The translations under genes and the position numbers were made by a program. A stretch of DNA of 64,000 nucleotides, from NCBI GenBank assembly GCA_031256435.1, contig JAIRQO010000039.1, positions 30,167 through 94,166 on the forward strand, written 5' to 3'. The DNA is from Cellulomonadaceae bacterium. Lineage in GTDB: Bacteria; Actinomycetota; Actinomycetes; Actinomycetales; Cellulomonadaceae. Below, in pieces: positions 24,712 to 35,600 of this stretch. The notes below the pieces were generated by a model, which had not been told where the DNA came from, ran no database searches, and saw only the letters and a program-made list of their open reading frames with translations. The number at the start of each line of letters is the position of its first letter. The stretch's first letter is position 1.

Positions 24712-24744
24712 GGTAAACGCTGGCGGTGGAAAATATGGCGAAAT

Positions 24745-24778
24745 TTGGCACTGCCGCACGGAAATTGCACTAACCCAC
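24745..24778. repeat. AGTGCAA tandem element upstream of the mannosyltransferase
   Basis: Resembles 10403-10437 and 13686-13720: on the minus strand GTGGGTTAGTGCAA is followed about 19 bases on by a second AGTGC-like unit. It lies 34 bases upstream of ATG 24711, in the divergent region before rsmI. It could be a binding site or part of a mobile repeat. Confidence 0.4.
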
Positions 24779-24913
24779 GTTCGGGAAACTCAGGTGCTCG
24801 CCCCGTGAGAGAGTGGGGGTATGGGTGTTGCGAAAGAGGGTGTTGCGTGCCAGGCGGCGCGTGTACGCCGGGGGTCCGGAACCGGTGAGGGTGTTGCGAG
24901 TGAGGCGGGCGGG

Positions 24914-25750
24914 ATGCTGGTTGTGGCGGGAACGCCGATTGGCAACGTGGAGGACGCGTCGCCTCGGCTGCGAAGGTTGCTTGCCGAAGCTGACGTAGTG
25001 GCGGCCGAGGATACCCGACGAGTCCGTGACCTGGCCTCGCGGCTCGGCGTGACCATCCAAGGCCGCGTGGTGAGTTGCTTTGAGCACAACGAGGGGGCCA
25101 AGGCTGACGAGTTGGTGGATGCGGTTCTGGCGGGCGGAACGGTGCTCTTGGTCTCGGATGCGGGGATGCCCACGGTGTCTGATCCGGGATTCCGCGTGGT
25201 GGAACGCGCCGTGGAGCGTGGCGCTCCGCTGACTTGCGCTCCCGGTCCCAGCGCTGTTCTCACAGCACTTGCGCTTTCTGGCTTGCCTTCGGACCGGTTC
25301 TGCTTTGAGGGGTTTGTGCCGCGGAAGGCAGGTGAGCGCGGGCGGGCGCTTGACTCTTTGGCCCAGGAACAGCGCACCATGGTGTTCTTTGAGTCCCCGC
25401 ACCGGATAGTGGACACGGTGGAGGCCATGCGGGAGGCGTTTGGAGGGGACCGCCGCATGGCGGTGTGCCGTGAACTGACCAAGACGCACGAGGAAGTTCT
25501 CCGCGGGACGGCGGCCAATGTGTCTGCGGAGATCGCCGCGCGTATGGAAGCGGGGAACCCACTCCGCGGAGAGATCTGCCTTGTGGTGGAGGGGGCGCCT
25601 GATTCGGCCATGCCCTCAATGGACATGCTGGTGGCCGAGGCGCAACAGCGCGTTTCCGCAGGTGAACGCCTGAAAGATGTCACCGCAGACATTGCTGCCA
25701 CCACCGGCATCAACCGCCGGGACCTCTACAACGCAGTACTACGCGGATAG
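24914..25750 (+). CDS. rsmI: 16S rRNA (cytidine1402-2'-O)-methyltransferase
   Basis: 278 residues from ATG 24914, matching the usual N-terminus MLVVAGTPIGN; the frame starts 31 codons earlier at 24821. TP-methylase (tetrapyrrole-type) fold with GTPIGN, AEDTRR (residues ~30-36), LVSDAGMPTVSDPG and CAPGPSA, all RsmI hallmarks. It uses SAM to methylate C1402 in the decoding centre. It ends at the start of a repeat-filled gap. Confidence 0.93.
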   Translation: MLVVAGTPIGNVEDASPRLRRLLAEADVVAAEDTRRVRDLASRLGVTIQGRVVSCFEHNEGAKADELVDAVLAGGTVLLVSDAGMPTVSDPGFRVVERAVERGAPLTCAPGPSAVLTALALSGLPSDRFCFEGFVPRKAGERGRALDSLAQEQRTMVFFESPHRIVDTVEAMREAFGGDRRMAVCRELTKTHEEVLRGTAANVSAEIAARMEAGNPLRGEICLVVEGAPDSAMPSMDMLVAEAQQRVSAGERLKDVTADIAATTGINRRDLYNAVLRG

Positions 25751-25757
25751 GCCAGGA

Positions 25758-25987
25758 CGAGATACTGCGACTCGCTTCGCTTCGCGCAGCATGACGGTGG
25801 GGTGTGGAGATAAGCCAGAACGAAATACTGCAACTCCGCTCCGCTGCGTGCAGCATGACGACGAGTGGTGAGGATGAGTCAGGACGAGATACTGCAACTC
25901 CGCTCCGCTGCGTGCAGCATGACGGGTTGGGCGGTTCCCTTCACACCTGTCATTCTGCGGGGAACTCGCAGAGCCTCGCAGAATCTC
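25758..25987. repeat. Four family B palindromes
   Basis: Copies at about 25758-25796, 25820-25860 and 25884-25925 in one orientation (GAGATACTGC...GCAGCATGACG) and 25949-25987 in the other (CATTCTGCGG...CGCAGAATC). They fill the 313-base gap between rsmI and the DUF433 gene. I see no gene in this gap. Confidence 0.8.
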
Positions 25988-26063
25988 CCCGTAGGATGCA
26001 TGACATTGCTCCGAGTTCTTGTACTCCATTGGATTCCACAGACGGGCATGGCAGAATAGGCCC

Positions 26064-26297
26064 ATGGCCGGATCGATCCGCACACCGCAACGCATCACCA
26101 TGGACCCCAGTATTCGCTTTGGGAAGCCCACGGTATTCGGCACCCGTATTTCTGTTGCCGATATTCTCGGATGGCTTGCTGCCGGAATGTCCATTGCAGA
26201 GATTGTGCAGGACTATCCCGATCTCGATTCTGATGCTGTCTATGCTGCGCTGGAGTACGCCGCCTCGGCCACTGATAGCCGCAGAATTGCCGTGTGA
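26064..26297 (+). CDS. DUF433 antitoxin-like protein
   Basis: 77 residues from ATG 26064 (frame open from 26019). ITMDPSIRFGKPTVFGTRISVADILGWLAAGMSIAEIVQDYPDL is a textbook DUF433 sequence, a small winged-helix protein (residues ~12-65) usually paired with a DUF5615 PIN-like protein, as here. Its stop overlaps the next start (GTGA). Probably an antitoxin and autoregulator. Confidence 0.87.
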   Translation: MAGSIRTPQRITMDPSIRFGKPTVFGTRISVADILGWLAAGMSIAEIVQDYPDLDSDAVYAALEYAASATDSRRIAV

Positions 26298-26668
26298 CCA
26301 TGCGGTTCATTGTTGATGCGAACCTCCCCTTCAGCCTCGTGAAACTGCTCCGTGATCACGGCCACACTGCTGACCACGTTGGAGGGCTGGATATCGGCAA
26401 GGACGCCTCTGACACTGTCATCGCTCAATGGGCTGACACGCAGAATGCCGTTGTGGTGTCCAAAGACGCCGATTTCCGGCTCCTCCAAATAGCCACGGAC
26501 CGCCCTCCGAGGCTTCTGCTTGTGGGCACGGGGAATATTTCCAACCGTGATCTACGGGCATTGGTGGAACGCTTCTTGACCCAGATTGAGGTGGAACTTC
26601 ACCAGCGGCGGTTTGTGATGTTCGACGAACACTCACTCATTGTTGAGTCATCTCCAGATGAGATGTAA
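26294..26668 (+). CDS. DUF5615 PIN-like toxin
   Basis: 124 residues from GTG 26294, or 122 from ATG 26300. MRFIVDANLPFSLVKLLRDHGHTADHV and VVVSKDADFRLL are the two conserved stretches of the DUF5615/Mut7-C-like PIN relatives, with Asp in VDANLP and Asp in KDADF as likely metal ligands. It overlaps the DUF433 gene by four bases. It is a predicted nuclease toxin; activity is unproved for most members. Confidence 0.85.
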   Translation: MTMRFIVDANLPFSLVKLLRDHGHTADHVGGLDIGKDASDTVIAQWADTQNAVVVSKDADFRLLQIATDRPPRLLLVGTGNISNRDLRALVERFLTQIEVELHQRRFVMFDEHSLIVESSPDEM

Positions 26669-26695
26669 CAGACCCCACAACCACCTCATTGACGC

Positions 26696-27577
26696 CTACA
26701 TCGGAGGCAATACCAGTCCGGCCTGGGCTTGGAGGCGGGCTATGCGGTCTGCCATGGGTGGGTGGGTGCTGAACAATCGGGACATGGAGCCGCCGGAGCG
26801 GAATGGGTTGGCAATCATCATATTGGACACGTTCTGTAACTGAGGTTCGGCGGGAAGCGGCGCTAAAGAAATTCCGGACTCTAGTTTCTGTAACGCGGAG
26901 GCCAACGCCAACGGGTCCTCGGTCAGCCGTGCTCCGTCCTCATCTGCGTCATATTCTCGGGTCCGAGAAATAGCCAGTTGGATCAGGGAGGCGGCAATGG
27001 GCATCAGGATCATGGCCGCAAGGCCAGCCAGCGCGCTGCTGTTGTTGCGCCGGTTTCCGCCGCCAAAGAACATCAGGAACCTGGCCAGGGACGTGATCAC
27101 TCCTGCCATGGCCGAGGCCACGGCAGAGGTCAGGATGTCACGGTTATACACGTGCATGAGTTCATGGCCCAGTACTCCGCGCAACTCTCGTTCGTCGAGA
27201 AGCCGCAGAATCCCCTCAGTGCAACACACCGCAGCGTTCTGGGGATTGCGTCCCGTGGCAAAGGCGTTGGGTGAGGCCGTGGGCGAGATGTAGATGCTGG
27301 GCATAGGCTGACCCGCCTTGGTGGACAGCTCGCGCACAATCCGGTAAATAGCCGGAGCCATCTCCTCAGTGACCGGGTACGCCTTCATGGAACGGATAGC
27401 AATGGTGGCCGAGTTCCAGTACCCCACAAACGTCATCACCAGGCCGATTCCGGTGAAGAGGATCAGCATGGTGGAGTCTCCCCCGCCCACAAAGAACCCG
27501 AGCAGCATGATGATGGTCCACATCACCACAAAGAGCATGGTGGTTTTCAGGCCGTTGTAATGTTTCCGCCCGTACAT
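26696..27577 (-). CDS. htpX: Membrane zinc metalloprotease HtpX
   Basis: 293 residues, M48 family. Two N-terminal membrane helices (TTMLFVVMWTIIMLLGFFV; STMLILFTGIGLVMTFVGY), the zinc motif HELMH at 138-142, and the third ligand region EYDADEDGARL at about 213. It has two more hydrophobic helices after the zinc motif. It degrades damaged or overproduced membrane proteins. It lies downstream of fprA on the same strand, separated by a family B hairpin. Confidence 0.95.
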   Translation of the reverse strand: MYGRKHYNGLKTTMLFVVMWTIIMLLGFFVGGGDSTMLILFTGIGLVMTFVGYWNSATIAIRSMKAYPVTEEMAPAIYRIVRELSTKAGQPMPSIYISPTASPNAFATGRNPQNAAVCCTEGILRLLDERELRGVLGHELMHVYNRDILTSAVASAMAGVITSLARFLMFFGGGNRRNNSSALAGLAAMILMPIAASLIQLAISRTREYDADEDGARLTEDPLALASALQKLESGISLAPLPAEPQLQNVSNMMIANPFRSGGSMSRLFSTHPPMADRIARLQAQAGLVLPPM

Positions 27578-27610
27578 GGAACTCTCCTATTCGCTCTTGG
27601 GGTGTTGGAT

Positions 27611-27650
27611 TGAGATTCTGCGAGGCGTTTCACGCCCGCAGAATGACGGG
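27611..27650. repeat. Family B palindrome between fprA and htpX
   Basis: ATTCTGCG (27615-27622) pairs with CGCAGAAT (27637-27644); the inner bases GGCG and CGCC also pair. As RNA on either strand this would be a stable hairpin that may dampen read-through from fprA to htpX. Confidence 0.7.
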
Positions 27651-27656
27651 ACCGGG

Positions 27657-29072
27657 TCAGCCTACGGAGGGCGGGGGTGCCATGGAGATGGCGAGCATCT
27701 CCTCGCGCGGGACCACCTTGACGCGTTCGCGGCCCTGGGAGGCTCCCAGCATTTGCTCGTAGCGGTCCAGCACCTCAAACTGTGCCCACTGCACGTATTC
27801 CACGCCCTTGGCGGCCAGGAACTCCAGCACGGATTCGGCATTCCCGTCCGGCGCGGTGCGCCCGCCGTCCAGGTCACCGCCACGCGGATCTTCACCAATC
27901 CCCACGCCGGATACGTCCTCCATCAGGCAGCGCACGGTTTCCTGAGCATCGGACTTGGTGGACCCAATCAACCCCACGGGCCCGCGCTTGATCCACCCGG
28001 TGGCGTAAACTCCATGGACAATCCTGCCGTCCCCGTCAATGACACGGCCCTCATGGTTGGGGATCACGCCGCGTGCATCGTCGAACGGAACCTGCTCCAG
28101 CGGTGAACCAAAGTACCCTACGGCGCGGTACACGGCCTGACACGGCCACTCGGTAAACTCACCGGTGCCTTCCACGGAGCCGTCCCCCACCAGGCGGGTG
28201 CGCTCGGTGCGCAGCGCCTCCACTTTCCCGTCTCCCAGGATGGCGGAAGGCGCGTGCAGGAAGTGGAGGTGGATGCGCCGCGATGCTTGCTGCGTGGCCG
28301 GATCGATGAGCGTCCAATCGGTGAGGGTCTTGACTACCTGTTTGGTTTGGTTGGTTTTTTCAATGGCGGCCAGGGAGCCGTCATCAAACTCGTAATCCTC
28401 CGGATAGACAACGATATCCACGTCAGGCACCTGGGCCAGTTCACGCAACTCCAGCGGGGAGAACTTCACCTGCGCCGGGCCACGACGCGCAAAGATGTGG
28501 ACATCCGTGACCGGGTTCTCCTTCAGCCCCTCGTACACGTTGTTGGGAATCTCGGTGCGCAGCAGGTCATCGGCGTGTTTGGCCAGAATGCGGGCCACAT
28601 CCAGGGCAACGTTCCCCGCCCCCAACACGGCAATCTCCTGGGCTTCCAGTGGCCAGGTGCGCGGCACGTCCGGGTGGCCGTCATACCAACTCACAAAGTC
28701 TGCCGCTCCGTAGGAACCCTCCAGGTCCACGCCCGGCAACGGCATGGGCGCGTCCTTGATGGTGCCGGTGGCAAAGATGACCGCGTCATAGAAACGGTGC
28801 ATGTCATCCAGGGTAATGTCCCTGCCGTACCGCACGTTGGCCAGAAGCCGCACGTCACCGTGCTCCAGAATCTTGTGCAGCGCCAGAATGATCTGCTTGA
28901 TGCGCGGGTGATCCGGGGCCACGCCGTAGCGGACCAAACCGAAGGGTGCGGGCAGATGCTCCACAATGTCAATGGACACGTTCAGGGGCTGCTTGGACAG
29001 GATGTCAGCGGCGTAAATGCCAGCGGGGCCGGCACCCACCACGGCCACGCGAAGAGGACGAATAGTGCTCAC
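27657..29072 (-). CDS. fprA: Ferredoxin-NADP+ reductase, adrenodoxin-reductase type
   Basis: 471 residues from GTG 29072, chosen for AAGGA about ten bases upstream; ATG 29090 is an alternative, and the frame is open to 29234. FAD motif VAVVGAGPAGIYAADIL at the start, NADP motif VLGAGNVALDVARIL in the middle, and the C-terminal GWIKRGPVGLIGSTKSDA segment typical of FprA/adrenodoxin reductase. It moves electrons between NADPH and ferredoxin. C-terminal QWAQFEVLDRYEQMLG is also typical of the actinobacterial family. Confidence 0.95.
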   Translation of the reverse strand: MSTIRPLRVAVVGAGPAGIYAADILSKQPLNVSIDIVEHLPAPFGLVRYGVAPDHPRIKQIILALHKILEHGDVRLLANVRYGRDITLDDMHRFYDAVIFATGTIKDAPMPLPGVDLEGSYGAADFVSWYDGHPDVPRTWPLEAQEIAVLGAGNVALDVARILAKHADDLLRTEIPNNVYEGLKENPVTDVHIFARRGPAQVKFSPLELRELAQVPDVDIVVYPEDYEFDDGSLAAIEKTNQTKQVVKTLTDWTLIDPATQQASRRIHLHFLHAPSAILGDGKVEALRTERTRLVGDGSVEGTGEFTEWPCQAVYRAVGYFGSPLEQVPFDDARGVIPNHEGRVIDGDGRIVHGVYATGWIKRGPVGLIGSTKSDAQETVRCLMEDVSGVGIGEDPRGGDLDGGRTAPDGNAESVLEFLAAKGVEYVQWAQFEVLDRYEQMLGASQGRERVKVVPREEMLAISMAPPPSVG

Positions 29073-29298
29073 AGTGTGCGATTCCTTCATGGACAACAAA
29101 TCTTGAGCAGAGTGTATCCGGGGGGTAGGACACGCAGCGGGATTCGCTCGCACAATGATGGGACTTCCGGGGCGTGGCGTCGCGCGGGGAGCGTCAGGGC
29201 GCACGGGTTGACCGCGGCGGGAAGGTGCGCGCACGGACAGGGTTCGCCCAACGGGGAGCGTCAGTCCAGCCGAGAGGGTAGCGCCTCAGGAGGGGGCG

Positions 29299-29577
29299 TC
29301 AGCCCAGGAACTCGTCGTCCTCGGCACCAATTCCTTGCGACGAGGGTAGTTCCACGGTCCACGGGAAGGTGGCGGCCAGGGATGCCAACGCGAGATACCC
29401 CGTAATCAGCGCCGGGACGGGGACGCAGCGCCGGGCGTGACTTGCCGTGGTCACCGCTGGACATCCGTGGACAGCATTGGTCTGCCCAGCGCACAACCCT
29501 GCCGCTCCGGAGGCGAGGCCGGACACGGCAGGCTGAACAATGGCGAGTCCGTGGGGCCACGGTGAGGTGAAGTACAT
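29299..29577 (-). CDS. Possible small membrane protein (doubtful)
   Basis: 92 residues, with AGGA eight bases before ATG. It has a weak Ala/Gly-rich N-terminal half, three to four Cys, one possible helix (VPALITGYLALASLAATFPW) and an acidic tail GIGAEDDEFLG. No family recognised, and a competing frame covers the same bases. It is the only gene candidate in the 618-base gap between fprA and the giant surface-protein gene; otherwise that gap shows nothing I can name. Confidence 0.35.
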   Translation of the reverse strand: MYFTSPWPHGLAIVQPAVSGLASGAAGLCAGQTNAVHGCPAVTTASHARRCVPVPALITGYLALASLAATFPWTVELPSSQGIGAEDDEFLG

Positions 29578-29690
29578 GGAGCGTCCTGAGGTTGAGCGAT
29601 TCGCACCGCCGCGATTCGCTGATACCCCTGTGTTTACTCCTGTTCACCGCCGTGGAGGCACAGCCGTGGAAAGTGCCGGGGAATGGATGC

Positions 29691-32600
29691 TCAATCGTGA
29701 CCAGGTTGCGCAATTTGGCGCTGCCCGTGGCGACGCACCATCACTCCACCACCGGCGAGTGCCGCCACCACAAGGAGCAGCACGCCAATGGATACGCCCG
29801 TGAGGGCGAGCCTCGGCACGGTAGTGGGAGTTCGCGTCAGGTCACGTGACACCGTCTCGGCCTCGCCGAGTTCCACGTCACCCGCGCCTCCCGTAGGCGG
29901 CCTGCCACCCATGTTATCGCCAGGAGGCAGCGGGTAGGAATCCCCAGGAATCTCCCCGCCCACGGGCGGTACCTGCGTGACCTCCACTGTCACGTCATCC
30001 CGAATCTCAGGAATCTGATAGATCCAGGCGATGTTGGTGTACGTCGCGTAGGTGGTGTCCTCGAGGAGCCGCATGGGGCCGTCCAGCGTAATGGAGTACG
30101 TGAACGAGTACGGTGCGAGCGCCTCCCCATACCAGGCACCCACCGGCGGCTCGCCTGCCAACGTGGACGGCGGTTCCCAGGACCACGGCACCCACCCGAG
30201 TTCCACCACGTTGCCCGGCACCGTTTTATCGTCCACAATGCGCACGCACCGGCGGGCCGGTCCGGCATCAGCACCCGGAACGGGACAGGCCGTTGGGCGA
30301 TCGTCGGGCATCTCGCCAGGGATCTCAATCAATTCCGAGTTGTACACACTTGTGGAGAAATCAATGTTTGCCGTAGTCGCTTGCGACCCATGGAGGAGTT
30401 GCACCCAATCAATGCTGACTGCGGCCTTAGCCGTAACCGAGCCGTCGAGTTCCTGAGACCCGCCGAAGGTGGATGTGTCAAAGGTGAAGGTGTACTCGAA
30501 TCTCACCGCGCCGCCCGCCGGAATCGGATATTGATCCACTACGAAGGCGGTGATGAATCCCAGACTCACCTGCTCATCGGCAAGAATCAGGCAGGGTTCG
30601 AAGCCTCCTGGCACAACGGTGGTTGTATCCCCCCGGACCAGAAATACCTCGGTGGAAAGCGGGGTTAGGAGCAGATCGTCCGCTCCGTTTGAGAACTCAG
30701 GGATAATACAGATCCCATTCAGGTCCACCGGTACCGTGTTGGTATTTCTCACCGTGAACTCGCCGTCCACGTGAATATGCGGCGCGAGTGGTTCCACGGA
30801 CACTCGATAGGTGAACGTAGCGGTGCCGTCCGGGTTCTCGTAGGCCATTTCCTGGTCACCGTCTTCAACCTTCCGCAGATCCCAGTTGGGCGTACGACGG
30901 ATTGTCAGTCCTTCGCCTCCACGATGTTCCACGTTGAGGTCAACGCCGCAGGTCACATGGTTGGTGTAGGTGATTTGGTAGTCCGTTGCCCCGACGACGA
31001 ATAGCCTCGGGGACGTCTGTCCGCTCGGGAATTCGGTGGGCCAGGTATAGGTGAACCCGTCCTCGGTGACGCCAATGGGCGCGATGTTCCCCACCGGGCC
31101 ATGCGCTACCACGGCACCCTCCGGCCTGCACGGGCCGCCCACGTTCACGGACTCGCTGAAGGTCAGTGAATCCCCGACGAAGGTGCTGACGTGCTGGACG
31201 CCCCAAGGAGACGGACCTTCACCGTGGAGGTCCGCGTGGAGCGCCTCAGCCACCTGCGCCACCTGGGCAGCAGTTAACGTAGGATGGGTACCCGCAAGGT
31301 CAGGGTCACGCAGCAGCGCTTCCGATACCGGTTCGAGCGCACCAGTCCCCAGGTCTATAGACCAGTACTTATCCACCGCAACTTCCGCAGGCAGCCACGT
31401 ATCCGCGGCGCAGGTCAGAACGTTGGTAAAGGTGATGCTGGTATGCGCGTAATACTTGGTGAACTCACGCTCATACTCGTAGTGCCATTCGCTCTCCGTG
31501 GGCGCTCCAGCATATCCATCCCCTAACGTGTCTTCAATGCGCGTGAGATGCGCTTCATACACGCACAACTCCGGGACGAGCACGTCCTTTTCATAGAGGA
31601 GCACCCTGGCACCGGCAGGGATCACCGTGCCCGTACCCCAGGTGAACCCCACAGGTTCATCATTGATGTACCCCACAAGGTCAACGCTCACCGAATGAGC
31701 AAGGTTCACTAGCCGCACCCAGGAGAACCCGGCTATCTCCGCTTGCGGATCACCTTCAACAATCGTGCCGTTGAGGATGCCCCTCAACGTAGAGTCCGGA
31801 ATGCTGACTGGATCGGCGCCCTCCAGCGTGACCTCCCACACCTTGTCTACATCCAGAACTTGCCGCGCGATGATGACGTCTTGGTCATCGGTGGCGAGGA
31901 TCTTTGGGGCATCAGAGTCTGGGTCTGGGTCTGGGTCTGGGTCGGTGAACTCCTCCCACTCCTCGGGGGTCCACGGAGTGGTATCAGCGCCCCCCGGACG
32001 CACCACGGCGATGTTCCGGTAGGTGGTCTGGTAGTCATCAGCAGCACCGATGTTGCGTAGGGCCGTGTAGGTGAACGGCCACTGACCGGATGGTTCGTCA
32101 GCCTGAGGTTCGACGAATGCCGCACTATCAGGTCCGCACTGTGCAGCGAACTGCGGGGTCAGGAGTTGCCCGCCAAATTCGTCGAACGAATCATCAACGA
32201 ATGCTTCCGCGTTCGCCACATCAGAACGGCACACCACATAGGGGTCATGGCCCGGAGCAGGTACAGGGCCAAACGCTTCACGACCCTCAAACTCCATGGA
32301 CACCCCCGTCACGGGGGCGAGGCGCTCGTGGGTGTCCGTCACGGTGAAACTAAACTGGGCTCTGCCACCTGGAACAATCCGGCCGGTGCTGTCCAGTTGA
32401 CCCACGGGAGACTGCGCCACGCTGATGGGACTGACCACACCGGGAGCCTGACCCAGCAACTGGACCACGGGTACGGCCGGGGGAAGCATCGGTACAGGGT
32501 TGGGATTAGTCACCCACGCGTACCCGGTGATGGTGGTGTAGCCTGCGGTAGGCGCGGCACCGACATCAAGGCGGTACTCCAATTCAACGGGTTCGCCCGT

Positions 32601-35600
32601 GGTGATGAACAACGGAACGCCGTCCTCGCTCACACCGTGGGGTTCGGTGGTGATGGACTTCTCCAGAGTCCAGTCAATGTCCACGTCAAAGGTGCCGCTC
32701 ACCGAGGAGTCACCGAAGGCCCAGGGGGTGAGCCACATATCGGTGGGACATTCCACGGTGTTGGTGAAGGTCACGGTGGCCAGCGGGCCATCCATCACGT
32801 GGTTCCACACAGGAGGAGTGAAACTCAGGCCCATCAACCGGACGATGGGCCGGTCCCAGGTCTCGGTGGTGCCCGTATCCGTCACGGTGGCATCGGTCCA
32901 CTGGCAACCTTCTGGAACGGTGACCGTCTCCAGGAGGTTGACTTCTGCGCGGTAACCGATGGGGACAGGGGTGCCCCACGTCAGGCCAGCGATCGGTTGG
33001 GCTTCAGTGGCGCCGTACGGCGTGGCCCACCCCAGGGGTGTGGCACTGACGCCATCTCGCAACCCGCGAACCTGGCTGTAGGCCAAGCCGGAGTCATGAA
33101 CGCCCTCGCCATCCGCGTTGAATCCACGTAACGCAGCCTCGCTGACGGTGAACTGCTGGTCACCGAGGGCAATGACCCATTCCTTGTTCACGGTCAGCAT
33201 CTGCTCCGCAACGGTGACGTCCACCCGTTCCTCGAGGTCAGGCGTGTCAGCATCAGGGAAGGTCAACAACGCAATGTTCCTGTGGGTTCCCACCATCACG
33301 TCTACTTCATACGCACACTTCCAGCGATGAACGGAACCGTCCAGGGAGCGTTCGCACTCATCGGGACTTCCCTCACCCAGAGCGTCTAGGCCAACGGCAT
33401 TGATGTTGTACGCCGTGGTTGTAGCGTCCTGGCCAGAGTCGCTATCTCCGGAAGCACCATCCTCGGAAGCAGAATCCCCGTCAGCAGCATCCCCAGAATC
33501 AAACCAGTCACTCAGCACAGTACTGCGGTCCGTTTCAACGCCATAGTTCACACGGGTCAAGTCCAGTGGCGCTGACACCGTGGGCGCCCCCGGTATCGCA
33601 ATCTCCACGGCAATGGGTGGGTGCGTGTACTCCAGTGAGGCGGTGAACCCAACGTCCACATACCCGCGTCCATCCACCTGGGTGACACCGGCGGGCATCG
33701 CCACGGTAGCCTGTTCGCCTCCCACGGTCACCACCGGTGGAACAAGGTCAACCGGGTAGGACGCCGAGTTGCTCAGCCTCACGGTACCGGTGACATCGAT
33801 GTGCGAATACCGAGGCGTGGCGGTCACGTCCACGTGGTATCCGATTTCCCTGTGCCCGCCCGTGGTGATGAACGTTGGAACGCCATCAATCACCAGGTCC
33901 GGTGCGCTCTCAACAGTTTTCCCCAACGTCCAATCGAAACTCAGGGAGTAGTAGCCCTCAGCGTTCGGGACGGTAGCGGTCAACGGTTCCGCTGGACCAT
34001 GGACCACCATGTCACACAGGAGGTGAGTCTCTGTGGGGAGAGTGACAGTGAATCCGCGCCCGAATGTTCCCGTTCCACCCGCAATGTTCCCCGTGGGTAC
34101 CCGGAGGCCGGAAACGGCGTCTACGCAGAGAGCGTTCACCGGTGTGGTACTGCCCGGCATGCCTGGGAGTTGCAACTCGGGGAAATCTCCCGGAGCACTG
34201 CGCAGGGTCACGGGCCAACTGTGACCCTGGACGGTGGAGAAATAGTTGAACCGTGCTACTTCCGTCTCCGTGGTGGTTGCGGTGGCGGCACTCGTGGCAG
34301 GGGCGCTTGCCTGTTTCTCCCAGGAGCCCTCAAAACGTTCCATCTGCTGCTCAATGGCTTCGTGATCCGTAGCGGCAACCGTGGCATCCACCACGTTCAT
34401 CCTCACGCTCACCGAGGCTCCACACAAGGCATTGGCAAGGTTCTGCAGAGAACTGCTGACTTGAGCAAAGTTGCCGTACGTCACCAGATCAGGAATGACA
34501 CCAGGAGCCGAGGTCCCGGAGATGGCCCGGAGGTTGTTGGTCAATGCCGTGGCAGCAGTTTCCCCGGCTGTGGCCGGAACACCCACACCAAAAATCCGAG
34601 CACCGGTGTCCTTCAGCGCGTTGGCAGCAGCCACGGCAGCCTCCAGGGTGACAGGCCGCGTCTCGCTTCCGGGACCGCCCAGGCTAGTGCCAGCCTGGTG
34701 ATACGTGGGGTTGCCGTCCGTGATGAACACCACCAGGTCATACGGAGCACTGGACCGTACTCGGTTCAGACCCTCATCCCAGTTGGTACCTCCGGCAGCC
34801 CCTATTCCCTGCTGCACGGGAAGCCGATTGATCACCGCCGTGATAGCACTGGCGTTGGTGGCAAGATCGACGTTCCGCACTTCATTGGCGGAATTGTTGT
34901 TGAACGGAGAGTTGGTCCCAAAGGTGTACAGAGACATCACCGTGGATGTGCCGGTCAGCGCGGTGGTGAAAGCAGTCATGGCATCACGTTGATCAAGCAA
35001 CATGGTGTTGGTCATCGAGTTGGAGTAATCGGCCAGCAGCGCGATTCTCAACTGACCACACCGCGCGGTCAGCGAACGGTTGTCCCGCACCAGCGGCACC
35101 ATGCCTGAGGCGTTTGCTCTAGACAGTGCAGCCGAGTTGGCCTGATTGACCAGGTGGGCGTTGTTGAGGCGCATGACCTGGCCTTGCGCGGGGGCCGTGG
35201 CGATGAATTGGTGCGCGTGGTGGGTACCGGTCACCGGCGCGGTGGTGGCCGTTGGCCCTATGAGTGACCATCCGTGGGGTGTCTCCGTAACGCGGACGCG
35301 CACCTCAACGCCGGCGGGTACGGCCAGTTCCGCCCACCCGGCAGGCGCACTCCCCGCGCCGGTGGTGGCTGTTGTTACCACGGTTCCCGCAGGAACTCCG
35401 GACGCTCCCGTGGTCCTCACGGCCTCAAAGGTCACGCCGTTCACCCCGGTCACCCCTGACACCGTGGGCCACACATTCCGATTCGTTGCACTCTGGGTAC
35501 CAAGTGCGGGGGCGGCGGTGCCGCTGCGGTCACCGGCGGCGAACACGCGGATGTAGGAGCACGTGCTTCCCGGCGTGCAGGTGTAGTAGTCCTCGGTCAG

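Noticed and set aside
26019-26063. 15-residue N-terminal extension of the DUF433 protein
   Set aside because: Conserved family start fits ATG 26064; the extension comes from repeat-side sequence.
29261-29713. 150-residue minus-strand frame
   Set aside because: Arg/Cys-rich random-looking translation overlapping the 3' end of the giant gene; the shorter frame at 29299-29577 is slightly more plausible.
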